From the NCBI GenBank assembly GCA_038203095.1, contig JBBREH010000002.1:1-64000 (forward strand): DNA of 64,000 nt, written 5' to 3'. Both the position numbers and the translations under genes were made by a program. The notes under the pieces are model-generated. The model was given only the letters and a program-made list of their open reading frames with translations, was not told where the DNA came from and ran no database searches. The DNA is from PALSA-1336 sp038203095 (GTDB lineage Bacteria; Patescibacteriota; Doudnabacteria; UBA920). Position 1 is the first letter of the stretch. Each line of letters starts with the position of its first letter. Positions 1 to 7,178 of the stretch are shown here, piece after piece.

Positions 1-138
1 TTTAGACCAAAATTTGATATTTTAGCCAAAATCGAAGTTAAAAATTTTGATGTTTAACTTTAGTTAAGCGGAAAAATTGTTAACAAGAGTTTGGCAAAAG
101 AGCAATTTTTGGACAAAAATTAATTCGCCACAAGGCTA
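1..138. repeat. R1 foldback repeat (MITE-like), partial copy 1
   Basis: The window opens inside a copy of a dispersed ~160-bp foldback element. The core at about 53-68 is a palindrome (TTAAC, 4-nt spacer, GTTAA), and the right end is CACAAGGCTA at 129-138. The sequence matches the copy at 35281-35440 almost base for base over its right two thirds. The left end lies outside the window. No open reading frame of interest is present. Family-level evidence (terminal TA, foldback arms) is described under the R1 findings. Confidence 0.75.
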
Positions 139-183
139 TTGCATGAGTTATTCTTAATTTAATTCCTCTAGACATAAACTTGC

Positions 184-217
184 GTTCCCTATTTAGTCGG
201 CCGCATAAAGGGGGAAC
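184..217. repeat. R5 palindrome downstream of the antiporter gene
   Basis: GTTCCC and GGGAAC arms enclose a GGCCGC-containing centre. The element lies just past the stop codon of the Kef-type antiporter gene. It closely resembles the 40-bp perfect palindrome inside queA at 57298-57337. No T-run follows on the minus strand, so it is better called a repeat than an intrinsic terminator, although it could protect a 3' end. Confidence 0.5.
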
Positions 218-233
218 AAAAATTTTACTACTT

Positions 234-1943
234 TTATAGTTTGAGCATGGATAGATGGTGTTCACGCAGTTTTTTTAGACCCGCATTGACTTCACGGCCC
301 TCTAAAATTTTAGCCAGATGCAAACCACCCATGAAGTGCGGCGAAATTACGTAGTCAATACCTTCGTCGTAAAGCGCTTTAATCTCGGTCTCGTCCTGAG
401 CCATAAAAATCATTTTTGGCTTACTACGCTTATAAGCAGTAGCACGGTGGATTGCGTGTAATAAGACCAAGTTGTCATTAAAATCCGGCACTGTAGAAAT
501 TATCAATTTCGCGCCGGACAAATTTATTTGCTCCTGAATATAACTGTCAGTTACGTCGCCGCAAACTGCAAGTAGCCCCTGTTCAATATATAGTTCAACA
601 ATTTCTGGGTTGAAATCCACAATCACAAATGAAGTTTTTTGACGTTTTAGCCCTTCTACCAAATGGTGTCCCAAACGATGAGCGCCGATTAAAATGATAT
701 GATTTTTTAAAACCATAGTATGTTGATGTTTTTCGGCCGAACCTTTTTTGAAATCAAAAATTTTTAAAAACCTTGCTAAAAATTCATACATTCGACCGGC
801 ATATAAAATCATGTAGGAAGACAGAGTAATAGTAATAATACCAATTAAAGTTACTAGTCCGACTTCTTGGTTGGATAAATGCCCCAAATGATGAGCAGAT
901 GCAACTAATATAAGGCTAAATTCGGAAATTTGAGCTACAGTCACACCTGCCAAAAAACCTGTGCGAGGCTTATAACCAAAAATTCCTAGCAAAGACATAA
1001 CAATTAGGGGGTTCCCTACAAGAACAAACATAGATAGAATAATTGCCGGTCGCAACATGGCACCCAAATGACTTAAAACCAAACCCGAGCCCAAAACAAT
1101 AAAAAAAATAATAATAAAAAAGTCCCGGATAGGTTTAATTTTTCCACTAATTTCATAATGCACACCGCTTCTGGCAAGTGATAGCCCTGCCAAAAACCCA
1201 CCGATTTCTAAGCTGAAACCAATAATTGGCAGTGAAACAAACGAAGCCAACCCCAAAGCCCAGGCCAAGGAAAACACAAGCATCAGCTCGTCATTGTTTC
1301 CAATTTGCGCCATAATCTTTGGAAAAACCTTAGCCGACAGCCACATAATAATTAAAATTAAAATTAATGCTCTGACGATTGCTAAAATAATAGTTTGCCA
1401 TAATGGCAAACCGGCATAAATTCCGCTTCCGCCGGCGGAAAAGCTCGACAGTGAAATTAATATTAAAATTGCAATAAAATCCTGAGTTAAGAAAATTCCC
1501 ACAACCAACTTACCGTATAAACTTTGCAAATCTTTTTTCTCACCCAACAGCTTTACCACAATAATTGTGGAAGAAAAAGTTAAAGCCGGGGCAATATATG
1601 CCGAAGCAACTACGCTAAAACCTAAAGCGCGCAATATAAAATAGCCAATAACGCTGGTAAAAAATACCTGTCCCAGTCCAACCAGCACGGCAGTTTTTCC
1701 CAACCGCTTAAGCTGGTTAATGTCCAGCTGTAAACCAACCATAAACAATAAAAGCGTAATACCAATTTGGGCCAAAGCAAAAAATACATCTCCTTGTTGA
1801 AGATGATAGTAGCCTAGTGGACCAACAATTAACCCGGTTAAAATATAAGCAATTATGCTCGGCTGTCTAAGCAGACTTACAATAAATGAGACTGCACCTG
1901 CCAAAATTAAAACAATAGTAAGTTCAAAAAAAATGTTATTCAT
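234..1943 (-). CDS. Kef-type cation/proton antiporter (CPA2) with C-terminal RCK/TrkA-N domain
   Basis: This is probably a monovalent cation:proton antiporter of the inner membrane, gated through a cytoplasmic nucleotide-binding RCK domain. The N-terminal ~390 residues are a run of hydrophobic helices of the Na/H exchanger type. A basic linker follows, and then a Rossmann-like domain from about residue 410 beginning NHIILIGAHRLG, with a typical VCGDVTD turn. The glycine motif reads GAHRLG rather than GxGxxG. I place the start at the ATG beginning MNNIFFE (codon ending at 1943). A longer frame to 2006 exists, but its extra 21 residues look non-coding and overlap the divergent adk promoter. The length of 569 residues suits the family. 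It is transcribed divergently from the kinase gene at 2039. Ion specificity cannot be told from sequence. Confidence 0.88.
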   Translation of the reverse strand: MNNIFFELTIVLILAGAVSFIVSLLRQPSIIAYILTGLIVGPLGYYHLQQGDVFFALAQIGITLLLFMVGLQLDINQLKRLGKTAVLVGLGQVFFTSVIGYFILRALGFSVVASAYIAPALTFSSTIIVVKLLGEKKDLQSLYGKLVVGIFLTQDFIAILILISLSSFSAGGSGIYAGLPLWQTIILAIVRALILILIIMWLSAKVFPKIMAQIGNNDELMLVFSLAWALGLASFVSLPIIGFSLEIGGFLAGLSLARSGVHYEISGKIKPIRDFFIIIFFIVLGSGLVLSHLGAMLRPAIILSMFVLVGNPLIVMSLLGIFGYKPRTGFLAGVTVAQISEFSLILVASAHHLGHLSNQEVGLVTLIGIITITLSSYMILYAGRMYEFLARFLKIFDFKKGSAEKHQHTMVLKNHIILIGAHRLGHHLVEGLKRQKTSFVIVDFNPEIVELYIEQGLLAVCGDVTDSYIQEQINLSGAKLIISTVPDFNDNLVLLHAIHRATAYKRSKPKMIFMAQDETEIKALYDEGIDYVISPHFMGGLHLAKILEGREVNAGLKKLREHHLSMLKL

Positions 1944-1999
1944 CAACAGAATATTTATTTTGATTTTATTCAGTAAAATTTTAATTATTATACCACGGT

Positions 2000-2028
2000 T
2001 TGCCAAAAATCCAAAATTCTGCTAAAAT
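2000..2028 (+). promoter_or_regulatory. Promoter of the first adenylate kinase gene (leaderless)
   Basis: TTGCCA at 2000-2005 and TAAAAT at 2023-2028 are separated by exactly 17 bases. The ATG at 2039 begins only 10 bases after the -10 box, so the predicted transcript starts at or next to the start codon. No Shine-Dalgarno sequence is present. This also argues against the in-frame upstream start at 2000, which would lie in the -35 box. Confidence 0.7.
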
Positions 2029-2038
2029 AAGGTCTATT

Positions 2039-2605
2039 ATGAATACAATTTTTTTTATCGGTCCTCAAGGCTCGGGCAAAGGCACTCAGGCGAAACTTTT
2101 GGCGAAACGTTTAAACTTTTTTTATTGGGAAATGGGCGGTATTTTACGTGAAATTGCGACCGGCAACAGCATTTTAGGGTTACGAATAAAAAAATTAATT
2201 GACTCAGGTATTTTGCTCAACGACGACGATTTGTATCAGGTTGTAAAACTACGACTAAGCCAAATCCCCATTGACCAAGGAGTTATTTTTGACGGCATCC
2301 CAAGAAGGTTGGGTCAGGCTGAATTTTTAATTGGTTATTTAAAAGAACAAAATAGAACCGAATTTAGCACATTCTACATTAATTTGCCTAAAGACGAATC
2401 AATTAAGCGTCTTTTAAAGCGGGCTGAACTGGAAAAGCGAGCCGACGATACTTTGGAAAAAATTGAATTTCGTCTCGCTCAGTATCTCGAAGAAACTGTG
2501 CCGGTTTTAGACTATTTAAAAAAACAGGGTCAATTTTTTGAGATCGACGGTAGTCCAACCATAGAAGAAATCACAAAAAAAATTAATAGTACTATTAGAA
2601 TTTAA
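2039..2605 (+). CDS. adk: Adenylate kinase family nucleoside monophosphate kinase
   Basis: A 188-residue P-loop kinase expected to catalyse NMP + ATP = NDP + ADP in the cytoplasm. The P-loop GPQGSGKGTQ lies at residues 8-17. The NMP-binding segment is near residue 33 (EMGGILREIATGN), the DGxPRxxxQ motif appears as DGIPRRLGQ, and an R..DD..E pattern marks a short LID without a zinc finger. A second, more diverged copy follows 100 bases downstream at 2707. The start is set by a promoter whose -10 ends 10 bases upstream, consistent with a leaderless message. Substrate (AMP versus another NMP) is inferred from the family. Adenylate kinase is the likeliest assignment. Confidence 0.85.
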   Translation: MNTIFFIGPQGSGKGTQAKLLAKRLNFFYWEMGGILREIATGNSILGLRIKKLIDSGILLNDDDLYQVVKLRLSQIPIDQGVIFDGIPRRLGQAEFLIGYLKEQNRTEFSTFYINLPKDESIKRLLKRAELEKRADDTLEKIEFRLAQYLEETVPVLDYLKKQGQFFEIDGSPTIEEITKKINSTIRI

Positions 2606-2706
2606 TACCAACAACCCCTCACAACTACTAAATATAATTCTGCGTGACGACCTGGTGGTCATCCTTCGCTAAAGCTACGGTGAGCCTATTATAATAACAA
2701 ATTTTG
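2606..2706. other. Spacer between the two adenylate-kinase-like genes
   Basis: About 100 bases. It contains an imperfect inverted sequence (GACGACCTGGTGGTCATC) and a stretch around CTTCGCTAAAGC that partly resembles the AAGCTTTGGCGAAG text near 42240, perhaps repeat-derived. TATTATAATAACA at about 2689-2700 offers a -10-like box just before the second kinase gene. Confidence 0.35.
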
Positions 2707-3315
2707 ATGAAAAATCGAGCATATCCATTAAACATAATCTTGTTGGGGGATCCGGCGGCGGGCAAGGCAACACACGGTGCCTACCTAGCTAAAAAATACG
2801 ATTTATACGATTTGGATATGGGCAGGGAACTTAGGTCGCTGGAAAACAACAATATTTTAAGAAAAAAATATCGTTTAGATAAGACCTTAGACAGTGGCAA
2901 ACTTACTCCGACCGAACTGGTTAGAAGATTATTATTTGACTTAATTCACGCAACACCCAAAAATAAAGGCATCTTATTTAACGGCACGCCCAAAATGCTT
3001 GGTGAAGCGAAATTGGTGGCCAAATGGCTGCGCCAAGAAAAACGTGGCAGAGTTATATTTGTCTATCTTTCCATCCCCTTGGCCGAGACCATTCGAAGAA
3101 TGACTGCGCGCAAAACCTATTTCCGAGGAAAGTTCAGCAAGAGGCCGGATGACAATAATATAGCCTTAAAAAACAGAATTAAATACTACCAAACTAACAT
3201 TGTAGAAGTAGTAAAATTTTTTAAAAAACTTTATCCATTTGTAAAAATTTCTACTGTAGGCACTATCTTAGTAGCAAAAAAAAGGCTTATTGGAAAGATT
3301 AAGAAATTTGAATAA
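2707..3315 (+). CDS. Divergent adenylate-kinase-like protein
   Basis: A 202-residue paralogue of the preceding kinase. The P-loop is altered to GDPAAGKATH, keeping the lysine but losing the usual GxGKGTQ. The DGxPR motif is changed to NGTPKMLGEA, so the aspartate and arginine that contact nucleotide in the family are replaced. An RPDD segment near residue 145 and the family's helical C-terminus remain. The start is the ATG at 2707. A TTG immediately before it is in frame. Its position right behind a canonical adk suggests tandem duplication with divergence. It may act on another nucleotide or have lost kinase activity. The fold assignment is fairly sure; the function is not. Confidence 0.65.
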   Translation: MKNRAYPLNIILLGDPAAGKATHGAYLAKKYDLYDLDMGRELRSLENNNILRKKYRLDKTLDSGKLTPTELVRRLLFDLIHATPKNKGILFNGTPKMLGEAKLVAKWLRQEKRGRVIFVYLSIPLAETIRRMTARKTYFRGKFSKRPDDNNIALKNRIKYYQTNIVEVVKFFKKLYPFVKISTVGTILVAKKRLIGKIKKFE

Positions 3316-3341
3316 TGTAATTCGAGAAATTGACTGCCTGA

Positions 3342-3402
3342 CTTTATGGAAAACCTAAATTCTTTCCAATGAAACAAAATAACTTCTCCATAAAGCCTAA
3401 AA
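3342..3402. other. Inverted repeat downstream of the second kinase gene
   Basis: GACTTTATGGA near 3342 is answered by TCCATAAAGCC near 3390, giving a foldback of about 60 nt with a large loop. No clear T-run follows. It could be an inefficient terminator or repeat debris. Confidence 0.3.
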
Positions 3403-3416
3403 ATATTTTATTTGAC

Positions 3417-3574
3417 GGGTCCGTTGCCAAATGCGCTTTCGGACGAAATTTCAAAATCTCGAGCGGATTGGCGTAAATTAATTTTAATGATTAACTTTGG
3501 TTAAGCGAAAAATTCTTGAATCAAGTCACCGAAATTCTGAAATTGCAAACAAAATGGCATTTGACAACAGACCC
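3417..3574. repeat. R1 foldback repeat, copy 2 (diverged)
   Basis: Ends are GGGTCCGTTG on the left and CAACAGACCC on the right, exact to one mismatch as inverted repeats. Next come CAAATGC / GGCATTTG. The centre carries the family palindrome TTAAC, 4 nt, GTTAA at about 3491-3505. Length is 158 bp, like the other copies. It fills most of the gap between the kinase pair and map. Confidence 0.65.
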
Positions 3575-3610
3575 TTGGCAGGATGATTTGAACAAACACA
3601 CATTAATTTT

Positions 3611-4372
3611 ATGCGTAAAGGCCTAATAAAAACTCCTGGAGAAATTGAGATTATTGCCGAAGGCGGCAAGATTCTTCATAATATATTATATTTAACTGCC
3701 GGGCTGGTCAGGCCCGGCGTTTCTACCTCGGAACTAAACGAGTTTGCGGAGCAACAAATAATTTCCGCGGGTGGCCGTCCGAGTTTTAAAAACTACGGAT
3801 CCAAAAAAAATCCTTTTCCGGCAGCTCTATGCACTTCGGTAAACAATATTGTTGTGCACGGAATTCCATCACTTAATACAATTTTAAAGCCTGGCGATAT
3901 TATTGGACTGGATATTGGTATGGAATACAAGAATCTTTTTACCGATACAGCCATTACAGTTGGGGTAGGAAATATTTCGGAAAAAGCAAAACAGCTAATG
4001 CAAACCACAAAAAAAGCATTAGACTTAGCGATAAAAGAAGCTCGCCCAGGCGCAAGGACAGGAGATATTGGCAACATCTGTCAAAAAACTGCCGAAGCGG
4101 CAGGGTTTAATGTGGTGCGCGACTTAGTCGGCCACGGCGTGGGCTACGATGTTCACGAAGACCCAATGGTGCCATGTTACGGGAAGAAGGACAGTGGCGA
4201 CGTTTTAAAAGAGGGGATGGTTATTGCAATAGAGCCGATGTTGGTAACAGGTGAATTTTATTTAAAAACTTGGGACGACGGCTGGACCATTGCCACAGCC
4301 GATGACGGCCTTAGCGCGCATTTTGAGCACACCATAGCGATTACTAAAAACGGGGCGAGAATACTGACCTAA
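3611..4372 (+). CDS. map: Methionine aminopeptidase, type I
   Basis: This enzyme removes the initiator methionine from nascent proteins and uses a two-metal centre. All five expected ligands are visible: two Asp in the LDIGMEYKNLFTDTA region, His in GHGVGYDVHEDP, Glu in IAIEPML, and Glu in FEHTIAIT. HGIPS near residue 79 supplies the substrate-site His. At 253 residues it has the normal type I length. It stands alone on plus after an R1 repeat. Its substrates are formyl-methionine proteins made with fmt, which is also in this window. Confidence 0.95.
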   Translation: MRKGLIKTPGEIEIIAEGGKILHNILYLTAGLVRPGVSTSELNEFAEQQIISAGGRPSFKNYGSKKNPFPAALCTSVNNIVVHGIPSLNTILKPGDIIGLDIGMEYKNLFTDTAITVGVGNISEKAKQLMQTTKKALDLAIKEARPGARTGDIGNICQKTAEAAGFNVVRDLVGHGVGYDVHEDPMVPCYGKKDSGDVLKEGMVIAIEPMLVTGEFYLKTWDDGWTIATADDGLSAHFEHTIAITKNGARILT

Positions 4373-4400
4373 AATATTTATTACAACATAAAAACATTTT

Positions 4401-4421
4401 GGAAGAGGGGACACCTCTTCC
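4401..4421. other. Perfect hairpin between map and the ASCH-like gene
   Basis: GGAAGAGG and CCTCTTCC are separated by a 5-nt loop, just after map and 7 bases before the next ATG. No T-run follows, so it is probably an mRNA hairpin or repeat rather than a terminator. The spacer GGGACA leaves no free Shine-Dalgarno for the next gene. Confidence 0.45.
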
Positions 4422-4427
4422 AGCATT

Positions 4428-4838
4428 ATGAGCTTCTCAAACGAACATCGGGAACAGCATCCCAAAAAAATCATTTTAAACGTCGGGCCAAGTGGCTTTG
4501 AACAAATTTCTGCTGGCTTAAAAACTTTAGAGATGCGCCTCAAAAAAGAAGGCAGAATTAAAATAAATGTTGGCGATATTTTGCTTTTTAAACTCTTTAC
4601 AGGTCAAGAACAAAAAGCCGAAGACGAAATGACACTTGAAAGAAAAGTTATAGACATTCGCACTCATTTAGGCATTAGCGAAGTTCTTGAAAAAGAAAAC
4701 TATTCGGCCATTCTACCAAATAGAAGCTCAAAAGAAGAATTTTTAAATAAAATTACCGGTCACTACCAAAAAGTTGCAAAAAAATTAGATATTGAAGAGT
4801 GTGAGTTTGAGATAATAGAGTTTACAGATAAATTTTAA
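4428..4838 (+). CDS. ASCH-domain-like small protein
   Basis: A 136-residue soluble protein. The segment ISAGLKTLEMRLKKEG followed by INVGDILLF matches the layout of ASCH domains (a PUA-like fold often tied to RNA or nucleotide handling), in which SGxKTxExR and xVGD recur. The C-terminal half is charged and helical, about residues 75-136. It sits between map and the convergent thrS and ends at a bidirectional hairpin. The domain call is from motif spacing only. The molecular role is unknown. Confidence 0.55.
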   Translation: MSFSNEHREQHPKKIILNVGPSGFEQISAGLKTLEMRLKKEGRIKINVGDILLFKLFTGQEQKAEDEMTLERKVIDIRTHLGISEVLEKENYSAILPNRSSKEEFLNKITGHYQKVAKKLDIEECEFEIIEFTDKF

Positions 4839-4850
4839 ACCAAATAACAA

Positions 4851-4880
4851 AATGACCATGTTAATGACATGGTCATTTTT
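4851..4880. terminator. Bidirectional terminator between the ASCH-like gene and thrS
   Basis: AATGACCATG and CATGGTCATT are perfect 10-bp arms with a short loop, followed by TTTTT on plus and by TTTTGTTATTT on minus. It serves the convergent ends of both genes. Confidence 0.85.
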
Positions 4881-4902
4881 AATTAGTCAAGTTGGGCTAC
4901 AA

Positions 4903-6741
4903 CTATTTTTTCCCCGCGGAGATTTTTCGGCCGGACTGAATCTGATCAGACCTTACCTGAGATTCGGCTCCGCCGGATTTTTTATCAATTTCTTTTTGAA
5001 TTTTTTCTGCAAACTTTTTTAAACTCATTACGCCCAGATCTTTGCCTTCGCGCGTGCGGATGGACACCTTCTTAGATTTCATTTCCTTTTCACCGATTAT
5101 AATCTGGTAAGGAATTTTTTGTATGCTGGCTTCACGGATTTTTTTGCCAACCGATTCGTCACGATCATCCAACTCAACTCTCAGGTTGTTAATTGTTAAT
5201 CGTAAATTGTTAATTGTTTTTCTTGCGTACCCATTCTGTTTCTTAGAAATCGGCAACACCGCCACCTGAACAGGGGAGAGCCAAAGCGGAAACGCTCCAG
5301 CAGTGTGTTCAATATAAACGGATAAAAATCGTTCAATAGAACCCATCAATGCGAAATGGATCATAACCGGCGTTTGTTCTTTGCCTTCGTGGTCGGTGTA
5401 AACTAAACCAAAACGTTTGGGCTGAACAAAATCCAGCTGGGGAGTGGCCAACTGCCACTGTCGGCCAAGCGCGTCTATGGCCATAAAATCAATTTTAGGC
5501 CCGTAAAATGCCGCTTCGCCTTCAGCCACGAAATAATCCAGCTTATTCTTTTTGGCGATTTCCAAAATAATCGCCTGGGCTTTATCCCAAAGTTCCGGCT
5601 CTCCTAAATATTTTTGCGGCGAGGTAGGATCCCTAAAAGACAAACGCGCTTTTAATTCCATGCCGATTTTACTGTAAAACTTTTTGGTAACTTCAATTAA
5701 TTGCTGATAAATGTCCTTAATTTGATCGGGGGTGCAAAAAGTATGACTATCATCCTGGGTTATAGAACGCACGCGAGACAAACCAAGCAGTTCACCGGCT
5801 TTTTCATCGCGATAAACTGTCGTGGTTTCCATATATTTAATTGGCAAGTCACGATAGCTGTGGGGCTTGCTGGCATAAATTTGTTGATGGTGCGGACAGT
5901 TCATTGGCTTCATTACCAACTCGTCGCTGGTCTCCTGGCTTTTTACCAAAAACAGTTCGCCGCCAAACTTATCCCAATGACCGGAAGTTTTATATAACTC
6001 ATTTTTTGTAATATGCGGGCTCCAAACTCTTTGCCAGCCTTTTGCAAGTCTTAATTCCTGCGAATAATTATTTAGCAGTTCCCTTAACAAGGCACCTTTT
6101 GGAGTAAACAACGGCAAACCTTTACCGACCTGATCAGAAATAGTAAATAGATCCAGCTTTTGTCCCAGTTTTCTGTGATCACGCTTTTCTGCTTCTTCAA
6201 CCATTTTAAGATGTTTTTCCAGCTCTTCTTTACTTTCAAAAGCCCAACCATAAATACGCGTGAGCATTTTATTTTTTTCGTTGCCGCGCCAATATGCGCC
6301 GGCAGTGTGAGTCAGCTTAAATGCGTCTGGCTTAACTTCACTACTCGGCGAGCCGCTATGCCCGCCTTTGCACAAATCTATAAATCCGCCGGAAGTGTAA
6401 AAGGTTAAATTTTTGCCTTCCTTAGCAAACTCTTCTATTAGTTCAGTTTTGTATTCGTTCCAGGCGAATTCTTTTTTTGCTTCCTCGATTGAGACTTCCT
6501 TGCCCACAAAATCCTTCCACATTGGCAAAAGCTGCCGCATCTTTTTTTCTATTTTTGGCAAATCTTTGTCGGTTAACGGCTGAGGCAAATCAAAATCCTG
6601 ATAAAAACCATTTTCGACAGCCGGCCCAATGGCGTTTTTTGCTCCAGGATAAAGTTGCCTCACTGACGCGGCTAACAAATGGGCAAGCGTATGTCTAATG
6701 CCCTGAAGATGTTCTTTTTTGAAATATTCTTGATTGTCCAT
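4903..6741 (-). CDS. thrS: Threonyl-tRNA synthetase lacking the N-terminal TGS domain
   Basis: A class II synthetase charging tRNA-Thr; two tRNA-Thr genes lie in this window. The protein of 612 residues opens directly in the editing domain (HTLAHLLAASV supplies HxxxH, and later CKGGH), so the usual ~60-residue TGS domain is absent. The catalytic core shows MNCPHH (zinc Cys), motif 2 around YRDEKAGELLGL, and motif 3 in the MGSIERFLSVYIEH region. The anticodon-binding domain starts near VAVLPISKK. A low-complexity stretch in that domain (TINNLRLTINNLR) is written in the AACAATTAACGATTAAC-type repeat DNA that is otherwise intergenic here. The Lys/Gly/Ser-rich C-terminal tail also looks repeat-derived. 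It lies downstream of a strong promoter and a terminated RNA, which may attenuate it. Confidence 0.95.
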   Translation of the reverse strand: MDNQEYFKKEHLQGIRHTLAHLLAASVRQLYPGAKNAIGPAVENGFYQDFDLPQPLTDKDLPKIEKKMRQLLPMWKDFVGKEVSIEEAKKEFAWNEYKTELIEEFAKEGKNLTFYTSGGFIDLCKGGHSGSPSSEVKPDAFKLTHTAGAYWRGNEKNKMLTRIYGWAFESKEELEKHLKMVEEAEKRDHRKLGQKLDLFTISDQVGKGLPLFTPKGALLRELLNNYSQELRLAKGWQRVWSPHITKNELYKTSGHWDKFGGELFLVKSQETSDELVMKPMNCPHHQQIYASKPHSYRDLPIKYMETTTVYRDEKAGELLGLSRVRSITQDDSHTFCTPDQIKDIYQQLIEVTKKFYSKIGMELKARLSFRDPTSPQKYLGEPELWDKAQAIILEIAKKNKLDYFVAEGEAAFYGPKIDFMAIDALGRQWQLATPQLDFVQPKRFGLVYTDHEGKEQTPVMIHFALMGSIERFLSVYIEHTAGAFPLWLSPVQVAVLPISKKQNGYARKTINNLRLTINNLRVELDDRDESVGKKIREASIQKIPYQIIIGEKEMKSKKVSIRTREGKDLGVMSLKKFAEKIQKEIDKKSGGAESQVRSDQIQSGRKISAGKK

Positions 6742-6828
6742 AAAAGTAAATTTAAGATTTAAAATTTAAGATTAAAGTTTGTGCTTACTTTCTTTAATCT
6801 TAAATCTTTCAGCTTAAATCTGATATAA
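6742..6828. repeat. AATCTTAAAT-type repeat upstream of thrS
   Basis: The stretch of about 85 bases between the RNA terminator and the thrS start is built from TTTAAGATTTAAAATTTAAG-like units in both orientations. Similar text recurs at 42310-42420 and inside prmC. No clear promoter or Shine-Dalgarno is visible in it, so thrS is either read from the upstream promoter through the hairpin or weakly from here. Confidence 0.5.
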
Positions 6829-7070
6829 ACACAAAACCCCGAAATTTAGCTACTGATAATTCGCCAGGTGGCGAATCAGTCGCTAAATTCCGGGGTCTCG
6901 CAGGAGACGTTTCCGTCCCAGAATTTCATCAGCAAAGGCAGGCCAAGGGCCTGCACTACAGCTAACGAACTTTTCATCTGCTATGGCTCTAGAACACAGC
7001 AGATTTATTGTCTATTGTTTCAAACTCCCTGCTTGGTAGGCAGATCAACATTTGAAGTAGTGAACTAACT
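6829..7070 (-). ncRNA. Unidentified structured RNA or thrS leader with strong terminator
   Basis: Transcription on minus should start near 7070 and stop at a 59-nt hairpin followed by TTTTGTG. The predicted ~240-nt RNA contains a 10-bp stem with a 9-nt loop (ATCTGCTGTG paired with CATAGCAGAT), a GCAGGC/GCCTGC hairpin, and GGGACG-GAAA-CGTCTC capped by a GNRA tetraloop. Short CACTAC and GTAGTG segments could close a multibranch. It ends 88 bases before thrS, so it is either an attenuated leader or a free small RNA. I looked for T-box, tmRNA, 6S, SRP and RNase P signatures and did not find them. Confidence 0.55.
6837..6895 (-). terminator. Terminator of the RNA upstream of thrS
   Basis: CCCCGGAATTTAGC pairs with GCTAAATTTCGGGG, then CTGATTCGCC with GGCGAATTATCAG, giving a near-continuous stem of more than 20 bp. 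TTTTGTG follows on minus. On the plus strand no T-run follows, which fixes the direction. Confidence 0.75.
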
Positions 7071-7076
7071 AAAAAA

Positions 7077-7105
7077 ATTATAACAGAAGCCTTAATCCTT
7101 GGCAA
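7077..7105 (-). promoter_or_regulatory. Strong promoter between dnaE and thrS
   Basis: Read on minus, TTGCCA (7105-7100) and a perfect TATAAT (7082-7077) are 17 bases apart. The start site is expected near 7070. The same TTGCCA-17-TATAAT layout drives rpsB at 19386. Confidence 0.8.
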
Positions 7106-7178
7106 ATAAAGTTTTCCACAGCGGCATTTGGCTTATTTGTTTTATATATGACACCTATTCCTATCTGAATATCTGCGG

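Noticed and set aside
80..265. 61-codon minus-strand frame at the left edge
   Set aside because: It runs through R1 and R5 repeat DNA; its resemblance to part of QueA (PLCGR) is due to the shared palindrome.
6829..7070. T-box riboswitch before thrS
   Set aside because: Position and terminator fit, but the T-box sequence (AGGGTGGnACCGCG) is not present. TGGGACGG is too different, and no specifier loop for Thr is evident.
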